From contig CACFLX010000008.1 of the NCBI GenBank assembly GCA_902567235.1, forward strand, positions 1 to 60,537: 60,537 bases of DNA, in the 5' to 3' direction. This document shows, piece after piece, positions 31,406-40,423 of this stretch. The notes beneath the pieces were generated by a model that searched no databases, had not been told where the DNA came from, and worked only from the letters and a program-made list of their open reading frames with translations. This DNA is from an uncultured Pelagibacteraceae bacterium (GTDB lineage: Bacteria; Pseudomonadota; Alphaproteobacteria; Pelagibacterales; Pelagibacteraceae). The translations under genes and the position numbers were made by a program. Position 1 is the first letter of the stretch. Each line of letters starts with the position of its first letter.

Positions 31406-32572
31406 ATGGAAATTCCAAAAAGTTTTTTAGGTTATAAAAGAGAAAATGGGAGAGTTGGTACTAGAAACCACGTTGTAATTCTGCCAGTTGATGACATTTC
31501 AAATGCTTGCGCCGAAGCCGTTGCTAATAATATAAAAGGTACTTTTGCTATCCCTCATGCCTATGGAAGATTACAGTTTGGCGCAGATCTAGAATTATTT
31601 TTTGATACAATGATAGGAACTGGAAAAAATCCAAATGTAGCTGCTTGTGTTGTAATAGGTATTGAACCTAAATGGACTAAAAGAATCGTTGATGCGATAG
31701 CTACTACTGGAAAACCTGTTGAAGGTTTTAGTATTGAAGGAGCTGGAGATATTAAAACAATAATGACAGCTTCTAAAAAAGCTCAAGAATTTTCTCAGTG
31801 GGCATCTGAAAAACAAAGAGAAGAATGTCCTTTAAGTGATTTATGGATATCAGTTAAATGTGGGGAATCTGATACAACATCAGGAATGGCTGCTAACCCA
31901 GCAGTTGGAAATTTAATGGATAAATTAGAACCACTAGGAGTTCATCTTTGTTTTGGTGAAACTTCAGAATTAACTGGTGCTGAAAAAGTTTGTGCAACAA
32001 GAGGTTCAACACCTGAGGCTCAAAAAAAATTCATGAAAACTTGGAGTGATTATAATGATTTTATTCTTAAAGAGGCTACAAACGATCTTTCAGAAAGCCA
32101 ACCCACTGCAGGAAATATAGCTGGTGGCTTAACTACGATTGAAGAAAAGGCTTTTGGTAATTTTCAAAAAATTGGATCAAGAAAATTCATTGATGTATTA
32201 ACTCCAGCTGAAGAACCTAAAAAAGGCCCTGGTTTGTATTTTATGGACACATCTTCCGCTGCTGGTGAATGTTTGACTTTACAAGCTGCTGCTGGTTTTA
32301 ATATTCATTTATTTCCAACTGGCCAAGGAAATATTATTGGTAATGCAATAGAGCCTGTAGTTAAGTTAACTGGGAACCCAAGTACAGCTGTAAATATGAA
32401 AGAACATATTGATCTTGATGTATCAAAAATCTTAAAAAGAGAAATGAACATGGATCAGGCAGGTGATGAATTAATAAAAACAACTATCAGAGCAGCTAGT
32501 GGTCGATTAACTTGTGCAGAAGTTCTAGGTCATAAAGAATTTATTATGACAAAATTATTTAGAAGTGCTTAA
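31406..32572 (+). CDS. suyB: (2R)-sulfolactate sulfo-lyase subunit beta
   Basis: The 388-residue protein belongs to the UxaA/GarD C-terminal domain family (Fe-dependent lyases). It starts with [20 protein letters not shown], the family signature. Conserved Cys/His positions are in [32 protein letters not shown] and [18 protein letters not shown]. Together with SuyA it releases sulfite from sulfolactate. The divergent xsc gene and downstream convergent tauE support a sulfonate role. Substrate identity still rests on context and overall similarity. Confidence 0.87.
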   Translation: MEIPKSFLGYKRENGRVGTRNHVVILPVDDISNACAEAVANNIKGTFAIPHAYGRLQFGADLELFFDTMIGTGKNPNVAACVVIGIEPKWTKRIVDAIATTGKPVEGFSIEGAGDIKTIMTASKKAQEFSQWASEKQREECPLSDLWISVKCGESDTTSGMAANPAVGNLMDKLEPLGVHLCFGETSELTGAEKVCATRGSTPEAQKKFMKTWSDYNDFILKEATNDLSESQPTAGNIAGGLTTIEEKAFGNFQKIGSRKFIDVLTPAEEPKKGPGLYFMDTSSAAGECLTLQAAAGFNIHLFPTGQGNIIGNAIEPVVKLTGNPSTAVNMKEHIDLDVSKILKREMNMDQAGDELIKTTIRAASGRLTCAEVLGHKEFIMTKLFRSA

Positions 32573-32580
32573 AAAATTAA

Positions 32581-33666
32581 TTATTTACTTTTAGAGACTT
32601 TCATATTTTTTCTTAGGTTGGAAAAAAATCTTCTTAATATAGCTGCACCAACTCCTAAAATAAGAGCGAGTAAGATTGATATCATTCCATAGAGTACAGG
32701 AACATTTATAGATATATCTTTTATAAATTTAGCAAAAGGACTTAAAGATTGAGCGCCATTATTTTTTATTACTTCGACAGTCTTTTCTGCAAAAAATGCA
32801 TCATAAGCAATTGCTATACCAACTAGCAATAATAGAACTGCTAAAATAGTTTTAAATTGAGAGCTATCAACTCTCTCGCCAACTTTTTGTCCTATCTGGA
32901 CACCTAAAATAGAACCGCAAATTAGGATCATTACAAGCATAAGATCAATAGAACCATAATTAAAAGCATGAAGAACAGTAACTATTGCACTAACAAAAAT
33001 TGTTACAAATAAAGATGTTCCAGGAATTAATTTTGTTGGCATACCTATTATATAAATCATTGCGGGTACTAAAATAAATGCACCTCCCACGCCCATTATC
33101 GCGGCTATAAAACCTACAACAAGACCAATAATAATTGGTGTAAAAGCACTTTCGTATAATTTAGATTTTTTAAATCTCATTCTAAATGGTAATCCGTGTA
33201 TCCAATAATGAGAGTGAAGTTTTTTTCTAACAACAATTTTTCTTCTTGCTCTATCAATTTCTGTAACTCCTTGTACAAGCATTATTGTTCCAATAATTGC
33301 TAGGATGTACATATATGATAATGAAATGACTATATTAATTTTTCCAATATCTTGAAAATATGAAAACGTTATAATGCCTAAGATTGTTCCAGCTGCACCC
33401 CCTATAACAATCATAAATCCCATTTTATAATCTAAAGTACCTTTTAGATAATGAGTTGTAGAACCTGATATTGACGTACCTAAAATATTATTTGCTTCGT
33501 TTGGAACTGCGTAAGCTGGTGGAACACCTAAAAAAATTAGAAAAGGTGTCATTAAAAAACCACCTCCAACACCAAACAAACCCGAAAGAACTCCAACTAC
33601 TAAACTAAGAATAAATATTAAAGGAAGGTTTACATAAACTTCTGCAATCGGAAGAAAATACTCCAT
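32581..33666 (-). CDS. Sulfite exporter TauE/SafE-type (TSUP) permease
   Basis: The 361-residue protein has about nine membrane helices and the two TSUP repeats, VVGVLSGLFGVGGGFLMTPF (about 23-42) and VVGFIAAIMGVGGAFILVPA. The family exports sulfite, sulfoacetate and related anions. Between the sulfite-releasing enzymes Xsc/SuyAB and the sulfite-oxidising AprBA, sulfite export is the natural reading. It is convergent with suyB and on the same strand as aprMBA. Confidence 0.87.
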   Translation of the reverse strand: MEYFLPIAEVYVNLPLIFILSLVVGVLSGLFGVGGGFLMTPFLIFLGVPPAYAVPNEANNILGTSISGSTTHYLKGTLDYKMGFMIVIGGAAGTILGIITFSYFQDIGKINIVISLSYMYILAIIGTIMLVQGVTEIDRARRKIVVRKKLHSHYWIHGLPFRMRFKKSKLYESAFTPIIIGLVVGFIAAIMGVGGAFILVPAMIYIIGMPTKLIPGTSLFVTIFVSAIVTVLHAFNYGSIDLMLVMILICGSILGVQIGQKVGERVDSSQFKTILAVLLLLVGIAIAYDAFFAEKTVEVIKNNGAQSLSPFAKFIKDISINVPVLYGMISILLALILGVGAAILRRFFSNLRKNMKVSKSK

Positions 33667-33709
33667 ATTTACTAACTATTCTTCTAAAATATTAATGTCA
33701 ACTATTTGA

Positions 33710-33856
33710 TTAAATGTTAAAAAAAGTTCCAAAAAGAATTAATCCCCAGTAGGCTACTAGACCAAAATATAGTGCTGATTTTGCACTAATAAACGTTTGA
33801 ATATTTGGAAGTTGCTTAACAGATGATTTAATATTTTTAAATAAATTGTTAAGCAT
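33710..33856 (-). CDS. Small membrane protein (48 aa) upstream of tauE-like gene
   Basis: An open frame of 49 codons from ATG 33856 to TAA 33710 encodes a basic, amphipathic N-terminal half (MLNNLFKNIKSSVKQLPN...) followed by a hydrophobic helix (about 29-46, with YFGLVAYWGLILFG). It sits 43 bases upstream of the TauE-like start, same strand. The composition and single helix look protein-like, but there is no strong Shine-Dalgarno sequence and I recognise no family. It may be an accessory peptide of the exporter. Confidence 0.5.
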   Translation of the reverse strand: MLNNLFKNIKSSVKQLPNIQTFISAKSALYFGLVAYWGLILFGTFFNI

Positions 33857-33920
33857 AAATAGGAATTACACCTGGTTTTAAAATTTTGCAAGTAATTTTT
33901 AAAAAATATTTAAAAAATTT

Positions 33921-34271
33921 TTAAAATATCGTAGCTCCAAAAACTTTAATCTGATCTCCCTCTTCTCCTAAAACAAGACGTCCTAAAAACTCTCCGGGTA
34001 TCTTAGTGCTGGTTTGTTTATATAAAATAGTAACATGCTGCCCTCTCTTAAGACAGCCGAACGCTTTACAGCCCTCTGACAATGAAGATATAAGGTCATT
34101 ACTTGCCCATTGCTTACCAAGTTCAACTTCATTAGCTCCGTAGAGCATCTGAGATGAGAAATCTTTAGTAAATCCACCATAGTCCTTTATGTTTGATGAC
34201 TTTACAAGGTTAGCCCAAATGGGTTCAGCGATTTTAATTATTTCTTCCTCAGATTTGTCTAGAAGACTCAT
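33921..34271 (-). CDS. Conserved-looking soluble protein downstream of aprA, unknown
   Basis: The 116-residue product is soluble and has an N-terminal helical part (EEEIIKIAEPIWANLVKSSN) and a C-terminal part that looks beta-rich (HVTILYKQTSTKIPGEFLGR then DQIKVFGATIF). One pair of Cys residues is seen in CKAFGC. It follows aprA by 8 bases, so it is almost certainly co-transcribed with aprMBA. I recognise no family; its length and steroid-isomerase-like layout suggest a small cone-shaped fold, but that is a guess. Confidence 0.7.
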   Translation of the reverse strand: MSLLDKSEEEIIKIAEPIWANLVKSSNIKDYGGFTKDFSSQMLYGANEVELGKQWASNDLISSLSEGCKAFGCLKRGQHVTILYKQTSTKIPGEFLGRLVLGEEGDQIKVFGATIF

Positions 34272-34279
34272 TAATATAA

Positions 34280-36136
34280 TTATGAAGCTTCCTTCTTCTC
34301 TTTTTCATCAACTATATGATAAACAGGAGCCTTCTCCATGGTAAACTTACCAGTCTTAGGGTCTCTTCTTGATAAAGTTAAACAATGCCAGTTTTCGTCG
34401 TCTAACTTCATATAATCTCCTCTATAGTAATAGCCCGGCCAACGGGTTTCTTGTCTAAAAAGAGTATGTTCTGTTACACACTGAGATGTAAGAGTTCTAT
34501 GTTTTAGCTCCCATGCTCTCATAAGCTGATGATAATCCTCAGCACCCACTTTTTCTAGATCTTCTTGTAACCAATCTAGTAACTCTAGACCTCTTTTTAG
34601 AGTATTTTCATTAGTCATATAATTATAGGATATTCCTCCAACGTACTCATCCATGATCTTTTGTAGACGTTGAAGACCTTGAATTGGAGATATATAACTT
34701 GGAGAAACAGTTCCGCCCGTAATTTCATTTCTTCCAACTGTGTAATTTTCTAGAGGCTTAAATATAATTTCTTTAAAATTTTCACATTGCTTGTCGCTTA
34801 CGTTTATATCTTTGGCTTTTTCCTCCTCTATATATTTAACAGCTGCTTTTGCCGCCAACCTACCTTCAGTGAATGAACCTGATGAGAATTTGTGGGCGCT
34901 ACCTCCAACAGTATCTCCAGCTCCAAACAATCCTTCTACCGTTGTCATTCTATTATAGCCCCAAAAATATTCTGGAGGAGCAATATCTTCTGGTCCGCTA
35001 ACCCAGGCGCCAGAACAAGTTGCGTGTGAACCCATTACATAAGGTTCAGAAGTAGTTAATTCAGGATTTGTATATTTTGGATCAATATTTTGTGATGCCC
35101 AAACAACAGCCTGACCAACGGTCATTCCTAAGAAATTTTCCCATCCAACTGTTTCTAGATGAGGATCTTGGAAAGCTTCTTTTGTAACCATATGAATTGG
35201 ACCGCCGCCCGCCATGACTTCTTGAATAAAAGCATGATTACGTAAACAAGTTGGGGTTGGGTGATGATCTATATATTCACCTACTAATTCTTTTGTTTTA
35301 TCATACCATTTTTTTTCATAATTTTCTCCATTGGCATTCTGAGTATAAGTTTTTAAATGTAAAAAATAAGCTCCTACTGGACCATAACCATCTTTAAATC
35401 TGCATAATACAATTCTATTTTCCATTTGTGTCATTTTAGCTCCAGCTTCAATTGGAAGAGCATATGCTGATCCATTGCTCCAAGGTGCATACCAAGTTCT
35501 TCCCATTCCTTCTCCAACTGCTCTTGGTTTAAAAATATGAGATGCTCCACCTGCAGCAACTATTACAGTTTTTGCTCTGAAGACATAATAGTCTCCAGTT
35601 CTCATATTAAATCCTACAGCTCCACCTACTCTATTTTCTTTTGCTTCATCCATAAGTAGATGAGTAATCATAATCCTATTATAAATTTTATCTGCAGATT
35701 TTTTTGCAGCTTCAGCTACTATTGGTTTATAACTTTCACCATGAATCATTATTTGCCATTTACCTTCACGTTGGTAACGGCCAGTTTCTTTGTTCTTCAT
35801 CATTGGTAAGCCCCACTCATCAAACATGTGTACTGTTGAATCTACGTGACGAGCCATATCATAACCAAGATCTTCTCTAACTAGACCCATTAAATCATTT
35901 CGAGCGTAACGAACGTGATCTTCTGGTTGATTTTCACCCCATTGCATTCCCATATAACAGTTAATTGCATATAGACCTTGAGCTACCGCTCCACTTCTGT
36001 CGATATTTGCTTTTTCTACACAAATAATTTTTAAATCTCTTCCCCAGTGTCTAGCTTCAAAAGTAGCACCAGTTCCGGCCATACCACCACCTACTACAAG
36101 AATATCACAATCTTCAATTATAGTTTTTCTAGCCAT
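34280..36136 (-). CDS. aprA: Adenylylsulfate reductase subunit alpha
   Basis: AprA is the FAD subunit that interconverts sulfite plus AMP with adenosine 5'-phosphosulfate (APS). The 618-residue product has the FAD motif ILVVGGGMAGTGATFEARHW (about 11-30), a fumarate-reductase-like FAD domain (VIVAAGGASHIFKPR), and segments typical of AprA such as TTVEGLFGAGDTVGGSAHKF. No dissimilatory sulfite reductase is nearby, so the enzyme probably runs in the oxidative direction to remove sulfite. It shares one base with aprB. Confidence 0.95.
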   Translation of the reverse strand: MARKTIIEDCDILVVGGGMAGTGATFEARHWGRDLKIICVEKANIDRSGAVAQGLYAINCYMGMQWGENQPEDHVRYARNDLMGLVREDLGYDMARHVDSTVHMFDEWGLPMMKNKETGRYQREGKWQIMIHGESYKPIVAEAAKKSADKIYNRIMITHLLMDEAKENRVGGAVGFNMRTGDYYVFRAKTVIVAAGGASHIFKPRAVGEGMGRTWYAPWSNGSAYALPIEAGAKMTQMENRIVLCRFKDGYGPVGAYFLHLKTYTQNANGENYEKKWYDKTKELVGEYIDHHPTPTCLRNHAFIQEVMAGGGPIHMVTKEAFQDPHLETVGWENFLGMTVGQAVVWASQNIDPKYTNPELTTSEPYVMGSHATCSGAWVSGPEDIAPPEYFWGYNRMTTVEGLFGAGDTVGGSAHKFSSGSFTEGRLAAKAAVKYIEEEKAKDINVSDKQCENFKEIIFKPLENYTVGRNEITGGTVSPSYISPIQGLQRLQKIMDEYVGGISYNYMTNENTLKRGLELLDWLQEDLEKVGAEDYHQLMRAWELKHRTLTSQCVTEHTLFRQETRWPGYYYRGDYMKLDDENWHCLTLSRRDPKTGKFTMEKAPVYHIVDEKEKKEAS

Positions 36137-36606
36137 TAATAATAAACACCTTTTTTAAATGCACTTTTTTCTACTTTAGGTAATTCTTTCTTTGTATTTA
36201 AACCCTCAGGCTCTGAATAAAGAATTTGCGAATTTATTTCTCCTTGATTTGGTTTGTCACCATCAGCAAGTTTTGGAATAAATTTTCCCCATGGTTTTGT
36301 TGTTATTGGAGAAACAAAGTCTTTTACTGTTCCGTTTCTAAATTTAATTTTCCAAGAGATTGTTCCTTTTTCCTCTTCTCTTCTAACTCTTACACTGTGG
36401 CCCATGGGAGCAAAGTCAGCATAACCTCGAACATCTATTGCATGGTTAGGACATGCCTTAACACATGAATAACATTCCCAACAAAAATTTGGTTCTATAT
36501 TTTTTGCACGTCTTATCGTTTCATCTATATGCATAATATCTGAAGGGCAAATATCTACACAATGACCACACCCATCACAACGAGTCATATATACAAAAGT
36601 TGACAT
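36136..36606 (-). CDS. aprB: Adenylylsulfate reductase subunit beta
   Basis: AprB is the ferredoxin-like partner of AprA. The 156-residue product has two [4Fe-4S] motifs, CDGCGHCVDICPSD (about 10-23) and CWECYSCVKACPNH (about 42-55), followed by the beta-strand tail that wraps AprA. Order aprM-aprB-aprA and one-base overlap with aprA support assembly as one complex. Confidence 0.95.
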   Translation of the reverse strand: MSTFVYMTRCDGCGHCVDICPSDIMHIDETIRRAKNIEPNFCWECYSCVKACPNHAIDVRGYADFAPMGHSVRVRREEEKGTISWKIKFRNGTVKDFVSPITTKPWGKFIPKLADGDKPNQGEINSQILYSEPEGLNTKKELPKVEKSAFKKGVYY

Positions 36607-36634
36607 AATTTATTTTATTCCTTTCAAAATCATA

Positions 36635-37435
36635 TTAATAATGTTTTGGATTCTCTCTACTTATACCTAATCCAAATTGTTTTGGGGCATCTGCTTCGGG
36701 TGGCAAATTGTCTCTGGAACCGTCAGCTTCAGCTAAATTTTTTTGTATCGCAGCTCCTGGTTTATAAAACATATGTACAAATTTAGACCAATATACTCCT
36801 CCAAATAAAACAAGATTTGATACAATAAATAAAATTAAAAATACTTTATCATCCCATCTATCATTCAAATCCAATGATTGTAAATAAGACCAAATTAGAC
36901 CTGTTAAAGATGATGCAACAAGGGCAAGAACAAATAAATCTGCTTTTATAATTCTATACCAAGGTTGAGCTTCTGAATAAACATCTACTCTTAAAAAAAA
37001 CCAAAACCAACCTCCCCCAACAACTGTCATAATAGCTCCAACATGCCAAATGATAGGCCAGAAAGATGGTGTATCTGAAGATGGACTTGAGTAACAAAAA
37101 ATCATTATTGCTGATCCTACCCAGAATAAAATTGTTCCATACATTCCAAGTAAATGAGCGGCTCTTCTTTTGCCAGCTCCAAGTTCAGAAGTAGTAGCAA
37201 TATCGCTAACTATTGTTTTTGAAATTACAGAAATTCTTTCCCCTGTGCTTAAAGTTTTAGTAGCAGACAATTTTGCCTTTTTTGCATTTTCAAAAAAATA
37301 CTTAACATTTTTTTTATGAATAATATCTACAAGGGTACCAACAACAATTAGAATGACCATTAATACAACAAAAGACTGCATAAATATTGGGGATATAGTT
37401 TCAGCTAATATTGCAAATGGATTAACAGATAGCAT
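36635..37435 (-). CDS. aprM: AprM-type membrane protein linked to APS reductase
   Basis: The 266-residue protein has about five membrane helices. His residues (RRAAHLLGMYGT, WHVGAIM) are positioned like haem b ligands in quinone-reactive membrane subunits. It is the first gene of the aprMBA unit. In sulfur oxidisers that lack the QmoABC complex, AprM is thought to link AprBA electrons to the quinone pool. That role is inferred from position and topology. Confidence 0.85.
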   Translation of the reverse strand: MLSVNPFAILAETISPIFMQSFVVLMVILIVVGTLVDIIHKKNVKYFFENAKKAKLSATKTLSTGERISVISKTIVSDIATTSELGAGKRRAAHLLGMYGTILFWVGSAIMIFCYSSPSSDTPSFWPIIWHVGAIMTVVGGGWFWFFLRVDVYSEAQPWYRIIKADLFVLALVASSLTGLIWSYLQSLDLNDRWDDKVFLILFIVSNLVLFGGVYWSKFVHMFYKPGAAIQKNLAEADGSRDNLPPEADAPKQFGLGISRENPKHY

Positions 37436-37529
37436 ATGATTTTTCCCTTTCGAATAAAGTATTTAGTATAGTTAACAAAATAGATCAACCTTGGAATCTG
37501 GTCATTTAGTAACGTTAATATATGAAAAT

Positions 37530-37931
37530 TTATTTACTTTTTCTTATATAATGTTGTTTTGAAGGAATTACTCCCCTTACGCCGCCCTGAGGATTTTCTA
37601 CATCACCTTCTCTTCTTGGAATCAAATGAATATGACAGTGCATAATCGATTGACCAGCTTCTATTCCAGAATTGATGCCAATATTAAATCCTTTTATAGT
37701 TTTATCTTTATTTTCGACTTTGATCTTAACTTTTTTTATCAGTTGATCACATCCAATGACTTCTTCTTTACTTAATTCAAAGTACTCTTTTACGTGTCTC
37801 TTAGGAATAATTAAACTATGATGGTTTGAAACAGGATATGAGTCAAATGTTGCATAAGCAAATTGATTTTCTTCAATAATATCGTCTTTTTTAGTTGAGC
37901 AGAATAAACAAGGTTTATTAGGATCTTTCAT
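37530..37931 (-). CDS. HIT family nucleotide hydrolase/transferase
   Basis: The 133-residue protein has the histidine triad HCHIHLIP (about 96-103) and the N-terminal CxxC (CLFCSTKKDD) of zinc-containing HIT proteins. The FDSYPVSNHHSLIIPKRH region is also typical. HIT proteins split nucleotide phosphoanhydrides or phosphoramidates to give AMP. It lies 5 bases downstream of the pabC-like gene and 94 bases upstream of aprM on the same strand, so both contexts are possible. Confidence 0.92.
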   Translation of the reverse strand: MKDPNKPCLFCSTKKDDIIEENQFAYATFDSYPVSNHHSLIIPKRHVKEYFELSKEEVIGCDQLIKKVKIKVENKDKTIKGFNIGINSGIEAGQSIMHCHIHLIPRREGDVENPQGGVRGVIPSKQHYIRKSK

Positions 37932-37936
37932 AAATA

Positions 37937-38692
37937 TTAATTTTTCTTAATTTCAGATTTATACATTTTTAAAAGCTTATTAAATACTTTTAAACTTTTT
38001 CTTTTCCATAAATTATTATCAATCGATGAAATAGATACTATTCCTTTTCCAGATCCAACAACTAAGATTTCATCGAAATTCTTAATATCTTTTATCAGTA
38101 TATTTGTGAATTTTATCTTAACTTTTTTGCTAAAAAATTTGATTGTTGTGCCCTTGTAACAATCTTTATTTGGTGAAAATATTTTATTACTTTTAACAAA
38201 TAATAAATTAGATGTGCCAGTTTCTAATATTTTGTTTCCTTTATAAAGAGCTATATCAAATTTTGTAACATCTAGTTTACTTAGTATTTTTAAAATTTTT
38301 TTGTATTTTAAATTTTTATAAGCAGCATCTACACGTTTATAGTTTACTAGATTAAGTTTGAAATTAGATTTGGGTATTGGTCTTTTACGCAAAGAAATAG
38401 AAATAATTTTATTATTTGAAGCAACTCTTAATAAATGATCATAATTTTTATTTTTTTTTAAATTTAATTTAATTAATTTTAAAAAATTTTTTCTTAAATT
38501 TTTTTTTCTTATATTATATTTATTTAATGACTTGATTAAATTATCTATGTGAGCTTTATAGAATAGAATTTTTGCGGATCTACCTATGACACGCATCGTA
38601 GTAAAGATACCATATCCATTCCAAAGATCGTTAAATTTAATTTCTTTAAGATCTTTATGAAGATAAGATTTTTTTAATAATAAAGTTACCAT
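37937..38692 (-). CDS. Class IV aminotransferase (4-amino-4-deoxychorismate lyase-like)
   Basis: The 251-residue PLP protein has the fold-type IV pattern: an N-terminal NDLWNGYGIFTTMRV (usual D-G-x-G-x-F-E region), the probable PLP Lys in AAYKNLKYKK, and ETGTSNLLFV (cofactor-phosphate region). It is very Lys/Asn-rich. It overlaps the pabA-like gene by 38 bases. With component I and II genes just upstream, aminodeoxychorismate lyase (folate pABA step) is the best reading. A branched-chain or D-amino-acid aminotransferase remains possible. Confidence 0.72.
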   Translation of the reverse strand: MVTLLLKKSYLHKDLKEIKFNDLWNGYGIFTTMRVIGRSAKILFYKAHIDNLIKSLNKYNIRKKNLRKNFLKLIKLNLKKNKNYDHLLRVASNNKIISISLRKRPIPKSNFKLNLVNYKRVDAAYKNLKYKKILKILSKLDVTKFDIALYKGNKILETGTSNLLFVKSNKIFSPNKDCYKGTTIKFFSKKVKIKFTNILIKDIKNFDEILVVGSGKGIVSISSIDNNLWKRKSLKVFNKLLKMYKSEIKKN

Positions 38693-39212
38693 TTTCTGTT
38701 AAAAAAGATTCTGGATGAAACTGAAAACCATATACATTATTTTCTTTATTTTCGATAGCCATTGGAATATTTGATTTAGCACATCTCATCGTTATTTTTA
38801 TATTTTTTGACTTATACGGTTCATACAATTTTAAAGAGTGATACCGTCCAACTTTAAATATTTTGTTTTTTTTAAACAATTTGCTTTCGTTTGTTACTTT
38901 TACTCTTGACTGATAGCCATGAAAAATATTTTTTTGCTGTACTATTTTACCTTTTTCATTAAATAAAATTTGCTGATACCCAAGACAAATTCCTATAATT
39001 TTCTTTTTTCCTTTATACTTTTTATAAATCTTTGAAGTTAATGGATAATCTTTTGGTGATCCTGGTCCTGGTGATAAAACAATAGTGTTAGATTGATCTA
39101 ATTTTTTTTTATTAATATTAAAATAGTTAGAACAATATACTTTATCGAACTTTGAAAATTGATGTACAACATTCCAAGTGAATGAGTCTTGATGATCAAT
39201 TATATAAATCAT
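38655..39212 (-). CDS. Glutamine amidotransferase, PabA/TrpG-type
   Basis: The 185-residue class I amidotransferase provides ammonia to the adjacent chorismate enzyme. It has LSPGPGSPKDYP (about 47-58), the catalytic Cys in GICLGYQQILF (about 75) and the His-Glu pair in FQFHPESFLT (about 165). Length fits TrpG/PabA. It overlaps the component I gene by 4 bases and the class IV aminotransferase by 38. Confidence 0.88.
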   Translation of the reverse strand: MIYIIDHQDSFTWNVVHQFSKFDKVYCSNYFNINKKKLDQSNTIVLSPGPGSPKDYPLTSKIYKKYKGKKKIIGICLGYQQILFNEKGKIVQQKNIFHGYQSRVKVTNESKLFKKNKIFKVGRYHSLKLYEPYKSKNIKITMRCAKSNIPMAIENKENNVYGFQFHPESFLTENGNFIIKKILSS

Positions 39213-40423
39213 TTATAAAGCTCCAATAAAGATTTTGCTTTAATAAAATTTTCATTAAATTCTTTTTTAGAAGAACTGTCCAAAACAACCCCTGAGGCTG
39301 CTGAAATTTCTGAAATATTTTTATAATTTAAAATTGATCTAATAATTATATTAAATTTCATATCTTGATTAAATTTGATGTATCCAAAACTACCTGTGAA
39401 TATATTTCTGTCTTCGGTTTCTTGTTTGTTTAAAAGTTCTAGAGTTCTAATTTTTGGACATCCAATAACAGAACCTCCTGGCATCATGGATTTAATTATA
39501 TTTTTTGGAGTAGTGTTTTTTTTTAATATACCTTGTATTGAAGTAACGTAGTGAAAAAGGTGCTTATATTCCTCTACATATTTTTTCTTTAATATTTTTA
39601 CTGATCCAGGCTTGCATATTTTTGATAGGTCACTTCTTTCCATATCAACAATCATGTTGTGTTCTTTTGTCTCTTTTTGGTTATTTCTGAAAAAATTTAG
39701 TGCTTTAGTTTTGTTAACTTTTTTACTTTTTTTAAGAGTTCCGGCAATAGGCTTGGTAATAATCTTATTTCCTTTCTTATTGACGAGAGTTTCAGGTGAA
39801 CAACTTACTATGGAAAAGTTTTTATCTCTAATCATAAATGACTCGGGTGATGAATTTATTTTCATTAATTTCCAAAAAAAATTAACAGGGTTGATTGTTG
39901 ATTTATTTTTATATTTAGTGCAAATTTTAATTTGATATGTCTCTCCTTGTCTTATTTTTTTTGAAAATACATCAAATATTTTTTTATACTTTTTGTAATC
40001 AATATTTGTTTTAAAAGGACTCAAGATCTGAGTTTTATTAAAAAAACTATTAAATTTATGTTTTTTGATTGAAGATATTATTTTAATATCCTTTCTTATC
40101 TTTATTAATGTTTCTGGTTTGTAAAAAATACCCTTATAAAAATTAAGTTTTTGTTGATTTTTAATTTTAATTTTTAATAAATTACAAAGAATTTCGTATC
40201 CAAAAAATCCTATTAAAAGATCAGTCTCTTTCTTAAATTTTTTGCTCTTAAATAAATTAAAAAAATTATTTATATTATTTTTTGTTAATATGATTTTTTT
40301 TGAAAAATCTGTATATAAATTATAACCATCTTCTACTTTGTAAATAATCAAAGGCTTATCAGAATGGTATAGCCTTTCTAGATAAGGATTAAATTTCAGA
40401 TGTTGCGAGCTGTTTTCTTTCAA
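39209..40423 (-). CDS. Chorismate-utilising enzyme component I (PabB/TrpE-like)
   Basis: The 404-residue enzyme aminates chorismate with ammonia from its PabA-like partner. Family motifs are ITKPIAGTLKK, EHNMIVDMERSDL and MMPGGSVIGCPKIRTLELL. The operon with a class IV lyase favours aminodeoxychorismate synthase. However, the key loop reads PIAGT as in TrpE-type enzymes, not the PIKGT with the Lys seen in many PabB proteins. The N-terminal domain is short and divergent. The start overlaps the end of the MFS gene by 35 bases. Confidence 0.8.
   Translation of the reverse strand: MKENSSQHLKFNPYLERLYHSDKPLIIYKVEDGYNLYTDFSKKIILTKNNINNFFNLFKSKKFKKETDLLIGFFGYEILCNLLKIKIKNQQKLNFYKGIFYKPETLIKIRKDIKIISSIKKHKFNSFFNKTQILSPFKTNIDYKKYKKIFDVFSKKIRQGETYQIKICTKYKNKSTINPVNFFWKLMKINSSPESFMIRDKNFSIVSCSPETLVNKKGNKIITKPIAGTLKKSKKVNKTKALNFFRNNQKETKEHNMIVDMERSDLSKICKPGSVKILKKKYVEEYKHLFHYVTSIQGILKKNTTPKNIIKSMMPGGSVIGCPKIRTLELLNKQETEDRNIFTGSFGYIKFNQDMKFNIIIRSILNYKNISEISAASGVVLDSSSKKEFNENFIKAKSLLELYK

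Noticed and set aside
33857-33920. A/T-only inverted repeat near 33890-33920 as a terminator or origin
   Set aside because: Runs of A and T pair by chance in this AT-rich DNA, and no GC-containing stem or U-tailed layout supports it.
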